NCBI GenBank assembly: GCA_015064395.1
Contig: SVSH01000002.1
Span: forward strand, 53,517 to 117,516
Direction: 5' to 3'
Origin: Oscillospiraceae bacterium
GTDB lineage: Bacteria > Bacillota > Clostridia > Oscillospirales > CAG-272
DNA: 64,000 nucleotides
Shown: piece by piece, positions 24,031 through 32,886 of the stretch
Layout: each line of letters begins with the position of its first letter
Position numbering within the stretch: position 1 is the stretch's first letter
Program-made: the position numbers and the translations under genes
Notes under the pieces: model-generated
The model's input: the letters and a program-made list of their open reading frames with translations, nothing else
The model's database searches: none
What the model was told of the DNA's origin: nothing

Positions 24031-25026
24031 ATGAGCGAAAGAAGTATGCAAAGAAATGTATGGTTGGATCTGTTTAAGGTGTTTTTGTCTTTTTTAGTTA
24101 TTTGTATCCATTTTGTAGGTGAAAGTTATACTCATCACCCGCTCTATCGTTTGGCAGTGCCTATGTTTTTTATGATGAGTGGTTATTTTCTCTACCGCCC
24201 CGACCATGCGACGTGGCAAAAAAATGCCCTGGCGTTCATCAAGCGCAATGTGCATTATATGATCATAGGCTTTGGCATTTACATCGTTTATGACTTCATT
24301 ATGTGCTATGTCAACGGTAACGGTGTTGGTTATTATTTTACAACGCTGTTTTACGATGATATTTTTTTGCAGTTCTTTATCTTGAATCGTCCGATCACCT
24401 ACAGCGGCTATCAGCTTTGGTTTCTGATCGCGCTGTTTGTGGTGTCTCTCATTCATTACCTGATCGTCCGTTTTGAAAAAGAGAACTGGTACCGCGTCAT
24501 CATCCCCGTCTGCGTTGCCATCTATCTGTTTTTTAGCGGCTATATGCGACTGTTTCAGTACACCGATATGCCCATCCGCTACACTCGCAACGCGCTGTTC
24601 TTCGGGCTTCCGCTGTTTGCGCTTGGCTTTTGTATGGCGAAATACAATTTCAACAAAAAGCCTTGGATGAAGTATGTATATCTGCTGTTCGGTATCGGGT
24701 TCTTTTTCTTACAGATATATGAGAGCCGTATCGTTGTCATGGAAATGTATATCTCTACCATTCTCGCTGCCGTTTGCCTGTTGCAATTTTTCATGGGCTT
24801 GCGCGGTGTAAGATGTGATTGGTTTTATCGTTGGTTTGGGAAGGACATGGCGTTTTACATTTATATTTTCCACGTTGCCGTCGGTATCACGCTGGGAAGG
24901 GTAGTTGAATTTCCCAATCTATATCTGAAGAGTACGGTCATCTTGCTCGTATCTATGGGCATTTATGAGGTTTGTTTCTTGGCCGGAAAAGCGATTGAGC
25001 ACTTGAGAAAAAAAGAGAGGATATGA
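24031..25026 (+). CDS. Acyltransferase-3 family integral membrane protein
   Basis: A 331-aa protein with about 10 membrane spans. It opens with WLDLFKVFLSFLVICIHFVGE, matching the acyltransferase-3 pattern in which a membrane-embedded His near the first span is catalytic. Such proteins O-acylate cell-surface glycans or other acceptors. AAGGAG precedes the ATG at 24031; GTG at 24025 overlaps that site. The first half is more AT-rich and uses more A/T-ending codons than its neighbours, as seen in recently acquired surface-modification genes. The acceptor is unknown. Confidence 0.8.
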   Translation: MSERSMQRNVWLDLFKVFLSFLVICIHFVGESYTHHPLYRLAVPMFFMMSGYFLYRPDHATWQKNALAFIKRNVHYMIIGFGIYIVYDFIMCYVNGNGVGYYFTTLFYDDIFLQFFILNRPITYSGYQLWFLIALFVVSLIHYLIVRFEKENWYRVIIPVCVAIYLFFSGYMRLFQYTDMPIRYTRNALFFGLPLFALGFCMAKYNFNKKPWMKYVYLLFGIGFFFLQIYESRIVVMEMYISTILAAVCLLQFFMGLRGVRCDWFYRWFGKDMAFYIYIFHVAVGITLGRVVEFPNLYLKSTVILLVSMGIYEVCFLAGKAIEHLRKKERI

Positions 25027-25031
25027 GCTGT

Positions 25032-25066
25032 CGCGTGCACGGAAGGTCATCCGTGCACGCGGATCT
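25032..25066 (+). terminator. Terminator of the acyltransferase gene
   Basis: A perfect 12-bp stem (25032-25043 with 25050-25061) followed by GATCTTTTT. Confidence 0.92.
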
Positions 25067-25125
25067 TTTTCCGTTTTTATTTATCTGTTTTTTTCGCATT
25101 TTCTGTTTTTGGATCTTGTCAAACA

Positions 25126-25154
25126 TTGACAGACAGGGGGATATGTGGTATACT
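25126..25154 (+). promoter_or_regulatory. Promoter for the coiled-coil gene operon
   Basis: TTGACA at 25126-25131, 17-bp spacer, TATACT at 25149-25154 preceded by TGG (extended -10). Confidence 0.85.
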
Positions 25155-25207
25155 GGAAAAAAGAGATACCATAATAAAAATACCGTGTACAGGAAAGGGG
25201 TGGAGAT

Positions 25208-26248
25208 ATGTCGGAGCAGTTGCAGCCGATCCAAAAGCCGGAGGTGACACAGCAAACTGCTGTGCCTGCATGGAATCGTAAAGAGGTCAGCCGTTGTCTC
25301 TTGCCCGTGCTTCGCTTGGTGGATGGGGAGCGGGACGATTCGCTTACTGACGAGGAGCAGGATGCCCTTTTGCACAAAGCCCTTGCCTCTTGCCATGCCC
25401 GTCCCGAGGCTTACCGTCAACTTGCGCACGTATTTACCGCCGGTTCGGAGGCGACGCTGGAGAAGTGGTTTGGCGGTATTGATTGCGACGACGAGCTGTT
25501 GGAGTCGGCCTTTGATTTCATCAACGCCGAGTTAAATGGCGATTCTCCTTACGAAAGGCCTCACGTTTCCTTGGAGCAGGACATGTATTTTGCCGGACTG
25601 TTCCGTATTACGGAGGAGGGTGCGCCGGTCGATCTTTCCTATCCCTTTGAACAGTATTATTTTTGCGATGAGGTGATCTATCCGGACTGTCAATTCCGCC
25701 GCGCGGAGTTGGCCGACAAATGCAAGGCATGGATCCGCCGCTATCGGCAATACTATGCCCATATCCGCGCCTGGTACAGGGAAAACGGTGACAGGGACTG
25801 TGCCGTGAGCCCGGAGCACCATAGCTATATGGAGCTGTATGACTATTTCCTGGATCGCATCGAGTACGAGGACGGCCTGAAACGCGACCGCGAGGCACTG
25901 GAGTACGAGCGTGGGGGACTGGGCTGGTTCCACTTTTCGCGCAAGCGCGAGATCAAACGCGAATTGTACGACCTGGACGTAGAGGAGCTGGGTATGCGCC
26001 TGGTCGATGCGACGGACAAGATGGAGGCGTATGCGGCACAGTTTGAGCGGCAACGAGCCAATTGGCAATACGAGCTGGCTCATGCGCCCCTGACCGCCTT
26101 CGGACGAAAGAAAGAGCTGAAGCAAAAGCTTGCGGCGATGGAGCAGAGTATCCGAAGCTATCGGGTTGAATTGAAGCTGGACGAGCTGCAGGCAGAATAC
26201 AATAGATTGACCAAGAAAAAGCAGACAAGGAGAAAAGAAGACGCATGA
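25208..26248 (+). CDS. Unknown cytosolic protein with C-terminal coiled coil
   Basis: A 346-aa charged protein without signal peptide or membrane span. The first half is acidic and aromatic-rich. From about residue 225 to the end it is helical with heptad-like spacing and many Lys/Glu/Arg residues, suggesting a coiled coil. I recognise no family. AAAGGGGTGGAG precedes the ATG. It overlaps the PHP phosphatase gene by ATGA (26245-26248), so the two are made together; nothing in its sequence explains why. Confidence 0.7.
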   Translation: MSEQLQPIQKPEVTQQTAVPAWNRKEVSRCLLPVLRLVDGERDDSLTDEEQDALLHKALASCHARPEAYRQLAHVFTAGSEATLEKWFGGIDCDDELLESAFDFINAELNGDSPYERPHVSLEQDMYFAGLFRITEEGAPVDLSYPFEQYYFCDEVIYPDCQFRRAELADKCKAWIRRYRQYYAHIRAWYRENGDRDCAVSPEHHSYMELYDYFLDRIEYEDGLKRDREALEYERGGLGWFHFSRKREIKRELYDLDVEELGMRLVDATDKMEAYAAQFERQRANWQYELAHAPLTAFGRKKELKQKLAAMEQSIRSYRVELKLDELQAEYNRLTKKKQTRRKEDA

Positions 26249-27015
26249 TCGCGAATTATCACACCCACACCTACCGTTGCCATCATGCCAGCGGAACAGA
26301 AAGAGAATATATCGAAAAGGCGATCGCCGAGGGACTCACCGTCATGGGCTTTTCCGATCACGTGCCCATGCCCTTTCCCGACGGACATGAGTCGAGCTTC
26401 CGCATCCGCATCGAAGAGCTGGAGGACTATATCCGCACGCTGGAGGCGTTGCGTGAGGAATATCGTGACCGCATCCAGATACTGATCGGCTTTGAGGCGG
26501 AGTATTATCCTGCCTATTTTGAGGATATGCTCCGACTGCTTGAGCCTTACGACTATGATTATATGATCCTGGGGCAGCACTTCATCGACAACGAGACTGC
26601 TCCCTACAATGCCACGCCCATGACAGATGAGGAGGCTCTCTGCCGCTACGTGGATCAGGTGCTGGAGGGACTTTCCACGGGCAAATATACCTATCTGGCA
26701 CATCCCGACGTGTATAATTTCGTGGGCGATGAGGCAATTTACGAGTACCATATGCGCCGCCTGTGCGAGGGCTGTCGGCAGATGAATATTCCCATTGAGG
26801 TCAATCTGCTGGGCCTTATGGGTGGCCGTCACTATCCGTCCGATCGGTTTTTCCGCATCGCGGGGGAGGTAGGCAACGTGGCCGTCATCGGGTGTGACGC
26901 CCACCACGTAAAGGACGTCGCCGATCCTGCGGCCTTGCGCGCGGGGGCGGAGTTTGCCGCGCGGTACGGACTTGACGTGCTGGAAACGGTAGAATTGAGA
27001 GATCCTAAGAAATAA
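26245..27015 (+). CDS. PHP-domain phosphoesterase, histidinol-phosphatase (HisJ/HisK) type
   Basis: A 256-aa PHP-family hydrolase. It opens with the metal-binding motif YHTHTYRCHHASG, then FSDHVPMPFP and, mid-protein, a conserved IGFEAEYYP and LGQHF; CDAHH near the end completes the trinuclear site. This layout matches the histidinol-phosphatase HisK group, which makes histidinol from histidinol-phosphate. No other his genes are nearby, so a different phosphoester substrate is possible. It is translationally coupled to the gene before it. Confidence 0.82.
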   Translation: MIANYHTHTYRCHHASGTEREYIEKAIAEGLTVMGFSDHVPMPFPDGHESSFRIRIEELEDYIRTLEALREEYRDRIQILIGFEAEYYPAYFEDMLRLLEPYDYDYMILGQHFIDNETAPYNATPMTDEEALCRYVDQVLEGLSTGKYTYLAHPDVYNFVGDEAIYEYHMRRLCEGCRQMNIPIEVNLLGLMGGRHYPSDRFFRIAGEVGNVAVIGCDAHHVKDVADPAALRAGAEFAARYGLDVLETVELRDPKK

Positions 27016-27082
27016 AAAGAGCAGGGGAGACCTTGGACGGTTTCCCCTCTTGCCATGTAAAACGAGAAGGAGAGCGCACGGT

Positions 27083-28903
27083 ATGAGTGCCAAAAGACGC
27101 CATTATCATCATCGCGGACGGGGCAAAAAGCCAAGCCATGGCAGGCAGATTTTGCAAAGCGAGCTGGAGAGCCGCGGCTGGAGCGTAGAGATGCGCAAGC
27201 GCCTCTTGCCGCCCGCCGGACGGGTCAACGTTGCCGACGGTCAGGGTGGGGCGCACAGCGAGCGCTTCTGGTGGGAGCGCGACGTGCTGGCCACCGAGAG
27301 CAGTGACCAGTTCCGTCAGATGCTGACCCAGGAGCTGCAAAAGAAAAAGCGCCGCGAGCGCCAGATGGAAGAGTTTTTGCGCCGCATGGAGCAGATCTCC
27401 CCCACATCCGCCCCCAAGGACGAGTATCCCATGGCACGCGCCATGCACAGAACCTTTATTTTGCATATAGGACCCACCAACAGCGGTAAGACCTACGAGG
27501 CCATCGAGCGGCTCAAAACAGCCGAATCGGGCGTGTATCTGGGGCCGCTTCGCTTGTTGGCTCTGGAGATCTACGACCGCCTGCAGGCGGAGGACATCCC
27601 GTGCTCCATGGTCACGGGAGAGGAGGCCTTTATCGACGAGGAGGCGGGCATTACGGCCTGCACCATCGAAATGATGGACACGGCCAAAATGTACGACGTA
27701 GCCGTGATCGATGAGGCGCAGATGATCGCCGACCCCTTCCGCGGCCACAACTGGACGCGGGCGATTTTGGGCGTCTGTGCGGACGAGATCCACGTGTGCC
27801 TTGCGCCCGAAGCCGAGGACATCGTGCTCCGTATGATCGAGGAGTGCGGCGACGAGGCCCGTGTGGTGTACCACGAGCGCAAAACGCCGCTGAATTTCCG
27901 CCCCGGACGCTTTCATCTGAAGGACGTGCGCCAGGGCGACGCGCTGATCGTCTTTTCCCGCCGCTCGGTTCTTGAACTCGCGGCTGAGCTCGATCGCATG
28001 AAGATACGCGCCAGCGTCATCTACGGTGACTTGCCGCCGGCCTCTCGCCGCGAGCAGGTGCGCCGCTTTATGGCGGGCGAGACGCAGGTGGTCGTCAGCA
28101 CCGACGCCATCGGTATGGGCATGAATCTGGCCATCCACCGCGTCATTTTTGTGGAAAGCCGCAAGTTTGACGGGGTAGAGTACCGACTCTTAAAGCCGGG
28201 CGAGATCAAGCAGATCGCCGGCCGCGCCGGCCGCTTTGGCATCTTTGACGAGGGCATTGTCATAGCGATGCAGGATGCTGACGTCATCCGCGAAGGTCTT
28301 GCGGCCCGTGCTGAACCCATCACAACGGCCTACCTTGGCTTCCCGGAGATCCTGATGGGCATGGAAAGCTCGCTTCGCCGTATTTTGACCGACTGGTCGC
28401 AGACCGAGACGGCGGGATTTTATCAGAAAATGGACGTGGGCGAGATGCTGACCCTGCACGACGCGCTGTCCGCAGCCGACCGCGTGACCTTTGGCGTGTT
28501 GGACAAGCCGACGCTGTACCGTATGATCACCTGCTCGGTCAACATCAAAAACGAGGCCATGGTCGCCCAGTGGATCACCTATTGCGGCGAATATCTGCGC
28601 CAGATGGAATTGACCCCGCCCACGCCCTGCGGGTCGCACGACCTGCGAGCGCTGGAGACGGAATATCGCTGTCTCGACTTGTACTTTCAGTTTGGGCGCC
28701 GTATGAAGCGACATTACGATTACGACTATCTCTCCCGCCGCCGACGCGAATTAGAGGACGCCATCGACGAGCAGCTGCAAAAGGGCAAGCGCCGCTACGC
28801 CAAGCGGTGCGTCCAGTGCGGTGGCATTCTGCCCTATGGCAGCAACCAAAAGCTGTGTAAGGCTTGCTTTGAGAAAATGTACGGGGTAGGGGTGTTGAGG
28901 TGA
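27083..28903 (+). CDS. SUV3-like DExH RNA helicase
   Basis: A 606-aa superfamily 2 helicase that resembles SUV3, the RNA helicase of the mitochondrial degradosome. Seen in order: a basic N-terminus (about 20 residues), motif I HIGPTNSGKTYEAI at about residue 128, LGPLRLLALEIYDRL, motif II VIDEAQMIADPFRGHNWTRA at about 205, HERKTPL, motif V TDAIGMGMNLAI and motif VI QIAGRAGRFG at about 377. A C-terminal zinc-ribbon-like CVQCGG...CKAC follows (about 573-594). GAAGGAGAG lies before the ATG at 27083. It probably remodels RNA during decay or stress; that role is inferred from the family. Confidence 0.82.
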   Translation: MSAKRRHYHHRGRGKKPSHGRQILQSELESRGWSVEMRKRLLPPAGRVNVADGQGGAHSERFWWERDVLATESSDQFRQMLTQELQKKKRRERQMEEFLRRMEQISPTSAPKDEYPMARAMHRTFILHIGPTNSGKTYEAIERLKTAESGVYLGPLRLLALEIYDRLQAEDIPCSMVTGEEAFIDEEAGITACTIEMMDTAKMYDVAVIDEAQMIADPFRGHNWTRAILGVCADEIHVCLAPEAEDIVLRMIEECGDEARVVYHERKTPLNFRPGRFHLKDVRQGDALIVFSRRSVLELAAELDRMKIRASVIYGDLPPASRREQVRRFMAGETQVVVSTDAIGMGMNLAIHRVIFVESRKFDGVEYRLLKPGEIKQIAGRAGRFGIFDEGIVIAMQDADVIREGLAARAEPITTAYLGFPEILMGMESSLRRILTDWSQTETAGFYQKMDVGEMLTLHDALSAADRVTFGVLDKPTLYRMITCSVNIKNEAMVAQWITYCGEYLRQMELTPPTPCGSHDLRALETEYRCLDLYFQFGRRMKRHYDYDYLSRRRRELEDAIDEQLQKGKRRYAKRCVQCGGILPYGSNQKLCKACFEKMYGVGVLR

Positions 28904-28908
28904 ACAAC

Positions 28909-28940
28909 AAAAAAACAGGGCTGTGAAGCCCTGTTTTTTC
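28909..28940. terminator. Bidirectional terminator, helicase and HIT genes
   Basis: A perfect 14-bp stem with GTGA loop (28909-28922 with 28927-28940), A-rich on one side and T-rich on the other, between convergent genes. Confidence 0.92.
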
Positions 28941-28944
28941 TATC

Positions 28945-29286
28945 TCACGCCATATTTTCGCTCAGCTTTTTGCCACCCAATACGTGGAAGTGCAGGTGCT
29001 TGACGCTCTGACAGCCGTCCTCGCCGACGTTGGTGATGACGCGGTAGCCGTTCTCAAGCCCCGCAATTTTGGCGATCTCGGGGATGGCGGTGAACACGGC
29101 GGCAACATTTGCTGCGGTGTCGGCTGTGATCTCGTCGGCAGACGCGATGTGGACTTTAGGAATGACGAGAATGTGGACGGGCGCTTGGGGCGCGATGTCG
29201 TAAAAGGCGTAGACGTTTTCGTCCTCGTACACCTTCTTGGAGGGGATGGTTCCCTCGATGATCTTACAAAACAGGCAATCGTTCAT
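28945..29286 (-). CDS. HIT-family nucleotide hydrolase
   Basis: A 113-aa histidine-triad protein of the HINT branch. It starts with CLFCKIIEGTIPSKKVYEDE and ends with the active-site triad HLHFHVLGG. HINT enzymes hydrolyse purine nucleoside phosphoramidates and adenylated side products in the cytoplasm. The ATG at 29286 follows AAAAGGAGAAAC. The longer upstream frame is excluded because it runs through the promoter. Confidence 0.94.
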   Translation of the reverse strand: MNDCLFCKIIEGTIPSKKVYEDENVYAFYDIAPQAPVHILVIPKVHIASADEITADTAANVAAVFTAIPEIAKIAGLENGYRVITNVGEDGCQSVKHLHFHVLGGKKLSENMA

Positions 29287-29313
29287 GATGTTTCTCCTTT
29301 TGCGCCGCCGCTC

Positions 29314-29342
29314 TTGCGCGACGGCGGATTTTGTGCTATAAT
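29314..29342 (+). promoter_or_regulatory. Promoter for the FkbM-family gene
   Basis: TTGCGC at 29314-29319, 17-bp spacer, TATAAT at 29337-29342 with TGC before it (extended -10). Its start site nearly coincides with that of the opposite HIT promoter. Confidence 0.7.
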
Positions 29343-29352
29343 AGATAAAACA

Positions 29353-29381
29353 AGTATACCACGCTGCGTTCGAAATGTCAA
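29353..29381 (-). promoter_or_regulatory. Promoter for the HIT-family gene
   Basis: Read on the minus strand: TTGACA (29381-29376), 17-bp spacer, TATACT (29358-29353) with TGG before it. Confidence 0.85.
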
Positions 29382-29412
29382 CGGGCGGCGGCAAAATCGG
29401 GAGGGATGAGGC

Positions 29413-30471
29413 ATGGATCTGTGGCAAACGCTGGCCGCAACGGACAAGACGATCGTCATGTACGGCATGGGCAACGGCGCGGACAAAATACTGGCGGTGT
29501 GCGAGCAGTACGGCATCGAGGTCAAGGAGTTTTTCGCCAGTGACGATTTCGTCAGGGGTCAACAATTCCACGGCAAGACGGTGCGCCGCTTCTCGGACGT
29601 GTGCGAGCAGTACGGTGCGGAAAACCTTGTCGTGCTCGTGTCCTTTGCTTCCTCGTTGCCCGACGTTATGAACAATATTGCTCATGTCGCAAGCGTCTGC
29701 GAGACTTACATTCCCGACGTGCCCGTTAAGGGCGACACGCTGTTTTGCGAGGCCTACGAAAGGGAGCACGAAAGGGAACTGGAAAAGGCCTGCGCCGCTC
29801 TTGCCGACGAGCGCTCACGCGAGGTGTTTCGGGGCGTGGTCGAGTTCCGTCGCACAGGCAGACTGGATGTGCTGCTTCGGACGCAGGATGATCGCGAGAG
29901 CGTGATGCGGGAGCTGTTGCATCTCGACGACTACCGCGTGGCGATCGATGCAGGAGCCTATGACGGTGACACTGCCCGCGAGCTGATCGAATGGTGTCCC
30001 CGGATGGAGTGCATTTGGGCATTTGAGCCTGACCGCCGCAACTTCCGTAAGCTGGGGGCTTACGCCGAGGGAGAGGCGCGGGTGAAGCCCATCAATGCCG
30101 CCGTTTGGAACGAAACAACGACGCTGATCTTTGAGGACAGCGGCAACCGCAACGCGGGCGTCGACACCGACGGACGAGCTCGCCGCACGATAGAAGTCAA
30201 GGCGATGGCCATTGACGATCGGAAAGTAGAGGGACGTGTCGACTACATCAAATATGACGTGGAGGGAAGCGAAAAGGAGGCCTTGGAGGGTAGCGCACGC
30301 ACCATTCGCGAGGACAAGCCCGACCTGCTCATCTCGCTGTATCATCGCACGGAGGACCTGCACGAGCTGATTTTGCAGGTCAAGGAGATGTGCCCCGAGT
30401 ATCGCCTTTACGTAAGAAGATACCCTTATATCCCCGCCTGGGACTTGAATTTGTACGCGACCGCGCGATAA
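29413..30471 (+). CDS. FkbM-family methyltransferase with N-terminal Rossmann-like domain
   Basis: A 352-aa protein in two parts. Residues 1-100 begin with IVMYGMGNGADKILAVC, a nucleotide-sugar or NAD-like glycine motif found ahead of several clostridial glycan-modifying enzymes. From about residue 170 there is an FkbM domain: VAIDAGAYDGDTARELIEW (SAM loop), WAFEPDRRNFRKL and YIKYDVEGSEKEAL. FkbM enzymes O-methylate sugars or other small acceptors. No glycan cluster surrounds it. No clear ribosome binding site beyond GGGAGGGATGAGGC. Confidence 0.82.
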   Translation: MDLWQTLAATDKTIVMYGMGNGADKILAVCEQYGIEVKEFFASDDFVRGQQFHGKTVRRFSDVCEQYGAENLVVLVSFASSLPDVMNNIAHVASVCETYIPDVPVKGDTLFCEAYEREHERELEKACAALADERSREVFRGVVEFRRTGRLDVLLRTQDDRESVMRELLHLDDYRVAIDAGAYDGDTARELIEWCPRMECIWAFEPDRRNFRKLGAYAEGEARVKPINAAVWNETTTLIFEDSGNRNAGVDTDGRARRTIEVKAMAIDDRKVEGRVDYIKYDVEGSEKEALEGSARTIREDKPDLLISLYHRTEDLHELILQVKEMCPEYRLYVRRYPYIPAWDLNLYATAR

Positions 30472-30476
30472 TTGAA

Positions 30477-30673
30477 AGTTTTGGTCAAGCTTTTTCAAAA
30501 GCTTGCGAAATCCAAAGGCAGCGCCTTTGGTCGCGCTCCGCAGAGCGCGAAAAACTTTTGCGCGTTTCTCTTTTGCAAGCTTTTCTCTTTGCGCCTCTTG
30601 TGCCAAAGAGAAAAGCGGCTAACAAATCTTGCTATGCCTTCCGGCTATCTTCTCCAAAAGCTTGACCAAAACT
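30477..30673. repeat. Nested palindromic element C with perfect 18-bp terminal inverted repeats
   Basis: The 340-base gap between the FkbM gene and spoIIGA holds no gene. It contains AGTTTTGGTCAAGCTTTT at 30477-30494 and its exact inverse at 30656-30673. Between them are smaller palindromes (CAAAGGCAGCGCCTTTG, GCGCTCCGCAGAGCGC, and an AGAGAAAAG-type pair). The whole can fold as a branched structure. It probably also terminates the upstream gene. A TATAAT without a good -35 lies at 30775-30780, before spoIIGA. Confidence 0.7.
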
Positions 30674-30811
30674 TTTGTGGAGGCGGCTCGCCGATGACGT
30701 CGGCGGGCTTTTTTTGTTTTTCGGGAAATTTTTACGGGCGCATTTTCCGGACATATTTCTCGGGGCAGATCTCATATAATTGAGGTATCAAACGAGCGAA
30801 GGGGGCGGAGT

Positions 30812-31696
30812 ATGGGGCAGGAGGTATATGCCGATCTTTTGTTTCTGGTCAATTTCAGCATGGATTTTCTCGGCTTTTATCTGTGCGCCCGTCTCCTTCA
30901 CCGACCGCTCTCGCTTTGGCGTGCCGTGTTGGCGTCAGCGCTGGGGGGCGTTTATGCCGTAGCAGTGCTGTTTTGGACCGTTGGACGGGTGCCTGCCTTT
31001 TTGCTCGATGCGGCAGTATGCGTGGCACTGTGTGCTCTGTGCATGGCCGAGCGGCGGGAGCGGTGGTCCTCGCTCCTTCGCTTGAGCGGGCTGTATTTGC
31101 TCATTTCCATGCTGCTGGGCGGGGCGATGACGTTGCTTTATTCACAGCTCAACCGCATCCCGGGGCTTACCGATCAGGTCAGCGAGGAGGGACTGTCCAC
31201 CTGGCTCTTTTTCGGTTTGGCTTTGATCTCGGCGGTACTGACCACGTTATGGGGCCGATGCTTCAAAAAGGCAACGGTCGAGCGCCGTGTGACGGTCATT
31301 GTGGAGGAGGGCGGACGCCGCGCCGAGCTGTCCGGCTTTTGTGACTCGGGAAATTTGTTGCGCGAGCCCATCAGCGGCCGCCTTGTCATTCCCGTTGAGT
31401 GCTCCTTACTGCAAGAGGTGATGGCATCCTCATTGCTGCAGGCAGCGGTCTCTCCCCACATCAGCGAGGCGGTCGAAGCGCTCCCCGTGTCTCTTGCCCG
31501 CCGCGTGCGATTGATCCCGGCGAGGACGGCACTTGGCGAGCGGCTGATGCTGGCGATCGCCCCCGAGCACGTATATTTGAAAGAAGAACAAGAGGATGAG
31601 GCGCACGAGGTAAAGGCCCTGATCGCCCCGACGGGACTGACCGACAGGGCAGATGGCATTGCGGCCTTGGTGCCGAGTGAATTGATGATAACGTAA
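30812..31696 (+). CDS. spoIIGA: Sporulation sigma-E factor-processing peptidase
   Basis: Membrane aspartic protease that cleaves pro-sigma-E in the mother cell when triggered by SpoIIR. The 294-aa protein begins with the family signature [21 protein letters not shown], has about five membrane spans in its first half, and carries the catalytic [12 protein letters not shown] motif at about residues 175-186. It lies 14 bases before sigE, the canonical spoIIG arrangement. Its upstream region has a TATAAT but no fitting -35, which would suit a Spo0A-activated promoter; no clear 0A box was found. Confidence 0.93.
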   Translation: MGQEVYADLLFLVNFSMDFLGFYLCARLLHRPLSLWRAVLASALGGVYAVAVLFWTVGRVPAFLLDAAVCVALCALCMAERRERWSSLLRLSGLYLLISMLLGGAMTLLYSQLNRIPGLTDQVSEEGLSTWLFFGLALISAVLTTLWGRCFKKATVERRVTVIVEEGGRRAELSGFCDSGNLLREPISGRLVIPVECSLLQEVMASSLLQAAVSPHISEAVEALPVSLARRVRLIPARTALGERLMLAIAPEHVYLKEEQEDEAHEVKALIAPTGLTDRADGIAALVPSELMIT

Positions 31697-31710
31697 CGGA
31701 GGAAAGTACC

Positions 31711-32427
31711 ATGTGGAATTGGATATGGAAGCTGTGGCGGCGCATTCTCGTCCGCCTGGGAGGCCGGCGGCAGGAGACGACGGGCATTTATTACATCAAC
31801 GGCCCCGACGTTCTCCCCTCGCCCCTGTCGCACGAGGAGGAAGCCCGGGCCATCGAGCGACTGGGTACAGACGAGAGCGCCAAAACGCTGTTGATCGAGC
31901 ACAATCTACGCCTGGTGGTGTATATCGCCAAGCGATTTGAGAGCACCGGCATCGGCCTTGAGGATCTCATTTCTATCGGTACGATCGGGCTGATCAAGTC
32001 GATCAATACCTTCCGCGCCGATAAGAACATCAAGCTGGCGACCTACGCCTCGCGCTGCATCGAAAATGAGATCTTGATGTACATACGCAAGAACAGCGGT
32101 CAGCGGCTGGAGGTCAGCATCGACGAGCCGCTGAACACCGACTGGGACGGCAACGAGCTGCTTCTCTCGGACGTGCTGGGCAGTGACGAGGTGGACGTCA
32201 TCACCGAGATTACCGAAAGAGAGGAGCGGCAGGCCATTCGTGACTGCGTATCCCGCCTGGAGGATCGCGAGCGGGTCATCATTGAATTGCGCTATGGCCT
32301 CTCCGGCGGCGAGGAAATGACGCAAAAGGAGGTTGCCGATCTGCTCGGCATCTCGCAGTCGTATATCTCGCGACTGGAAAAAAAGATCATCGCAAAGCTC
32401 AAGGAGGAGCTGGAGCAGGTGTTGTAA
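31711..32427 (+). CDS. sigE: RNA polymerase sporulation sigma factor sigma-E
   Basis: Mother-cell-specific sigma factor, made as an inactive precursor. The 238-aa product has an N-terminal pro-sequence of about 27-30 residues ending near [16 protein letters not shown], the expected SpoIIGA target region. Region 2 then follows ([54 protein letters not shown]) and region 4 ([20 protein letters not shown]). Translated with spoIIGA. SpoIIR, the trigger, is encoded at 11.5-12.1 kb, so the full sigma-E activation trio is in the window. Confidence 0.96.
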   Translation: MWNWIWKLWRRILVRLGGRRQETTGIYYINGPDVLPSPLSHEEEARAIERLGTDESAKTLLIEHNLRLVVYIAKRFESTGIGLEDLISIGTIGLIKSINTFRADKNIKLATYASRCIENEILMYIRKNSGQRLEVSIDEPLNTDWDGNELLLSDVLGSDEVDVITEITEREERQAIRDCVSRLEDRERVIIELRYGLSGGEEMTQKEVADLLGISQSYISRLEKKIIAKLKEELEQVL

Positions 32428-32456
32428 AAAAAGAAAAAATATTTTTCGAAAACCTC

Positions 32457-32485
32457 TTGCAATTTCAAATGATTTGTGATATAAT
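32457..32485 (+). promoter_or_regulatory. Promoter for rpmE
   Basis: TTGCAA at 32457-32462, 17-bp spacer, TATAAT at 32480-32485 preceded by TGA (extended -10). Confidence 0.85.
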
Positions 32486-32491
32486 GTCCGT

Positions 32492-32637
32492 ATTCGTGAG
32501 CAATTCGAGAAGTTGCAGAAAAGTGCGATGTACGAGCGGCGGCAGTCCTGTATAGGATGTTCGCGGTTTAGCCATCAGGCTTTCCTGACCGAGGTCACGG
32601 AGCAGCACAAGCAAATTCAGAAAGGAGAGCTATCAAA
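32492..32637 (+). ncRNA. Candidate structured 5' leader of rpmE
   Basis: About 146 untranslated bases separate the predicted start site from the rpmE ATG. Several short helices can form, for example TCAGG-CTTT-CCTGA at 32577-32590. Ribosomal protein L31 leaders are known autoregulatory RNAs in Firmicutes; whether this one matches a described class was not tested. Confidence 0.4.
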
Positions 32638-32847
32638 ATGCAAGCAGGAATCCATCCTAAGTACGAGGAAGTTGTTATTAAGTGCGCATGCGGTGAGACT
32701 GTTACCACCCGTTCTACTACGGCAGGTGAGATGAGAGTCGAAATCTGCTCCAAGTGCCACCCCTTCTTTACCGGTAAGCAGAAGTTCGTTGATGCCGGCG
32801 GTAGAGTGGATAAGTTCAAGAAGAGACTGGCTGCCAGCGGCAAGTAA
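32638..32847 (+). CDS. rpmE: 50S ribosomal protein L31, zinc-binding form
   Basis: A 69-aa L31 of the C+ type: CACGE and [12 protein letters not shown] supply the zinc ligands, and the family core [12 protein letters not shown] at the start and [20 protein letters not shown] at the end are intact. AGAAAGGAG precedes the ATG. Transcribed alone from a strong promoter with a long leader, and closed by a terminator. Confidence 0.97.
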   Translation: MQAGIHPKYEEVVIKCACGETVTTRSTTAGEMRVEICSKCHPFFTGKQKFVDAGGRVDKFKKRLAASGK

Positions 32848-32886
32848 TTTGGCGCCCGGCTGTCTGTTCGATCGAACCGACACAGC

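Noticed and set aside
30775..30780. TATAAT before spoIIGA as a complete promoter
   Set aside because: No -35 at 16-19 bp spacing and no clear Spo0A box could be found, so it is noted under spoIIGA and not listed as a promoter.
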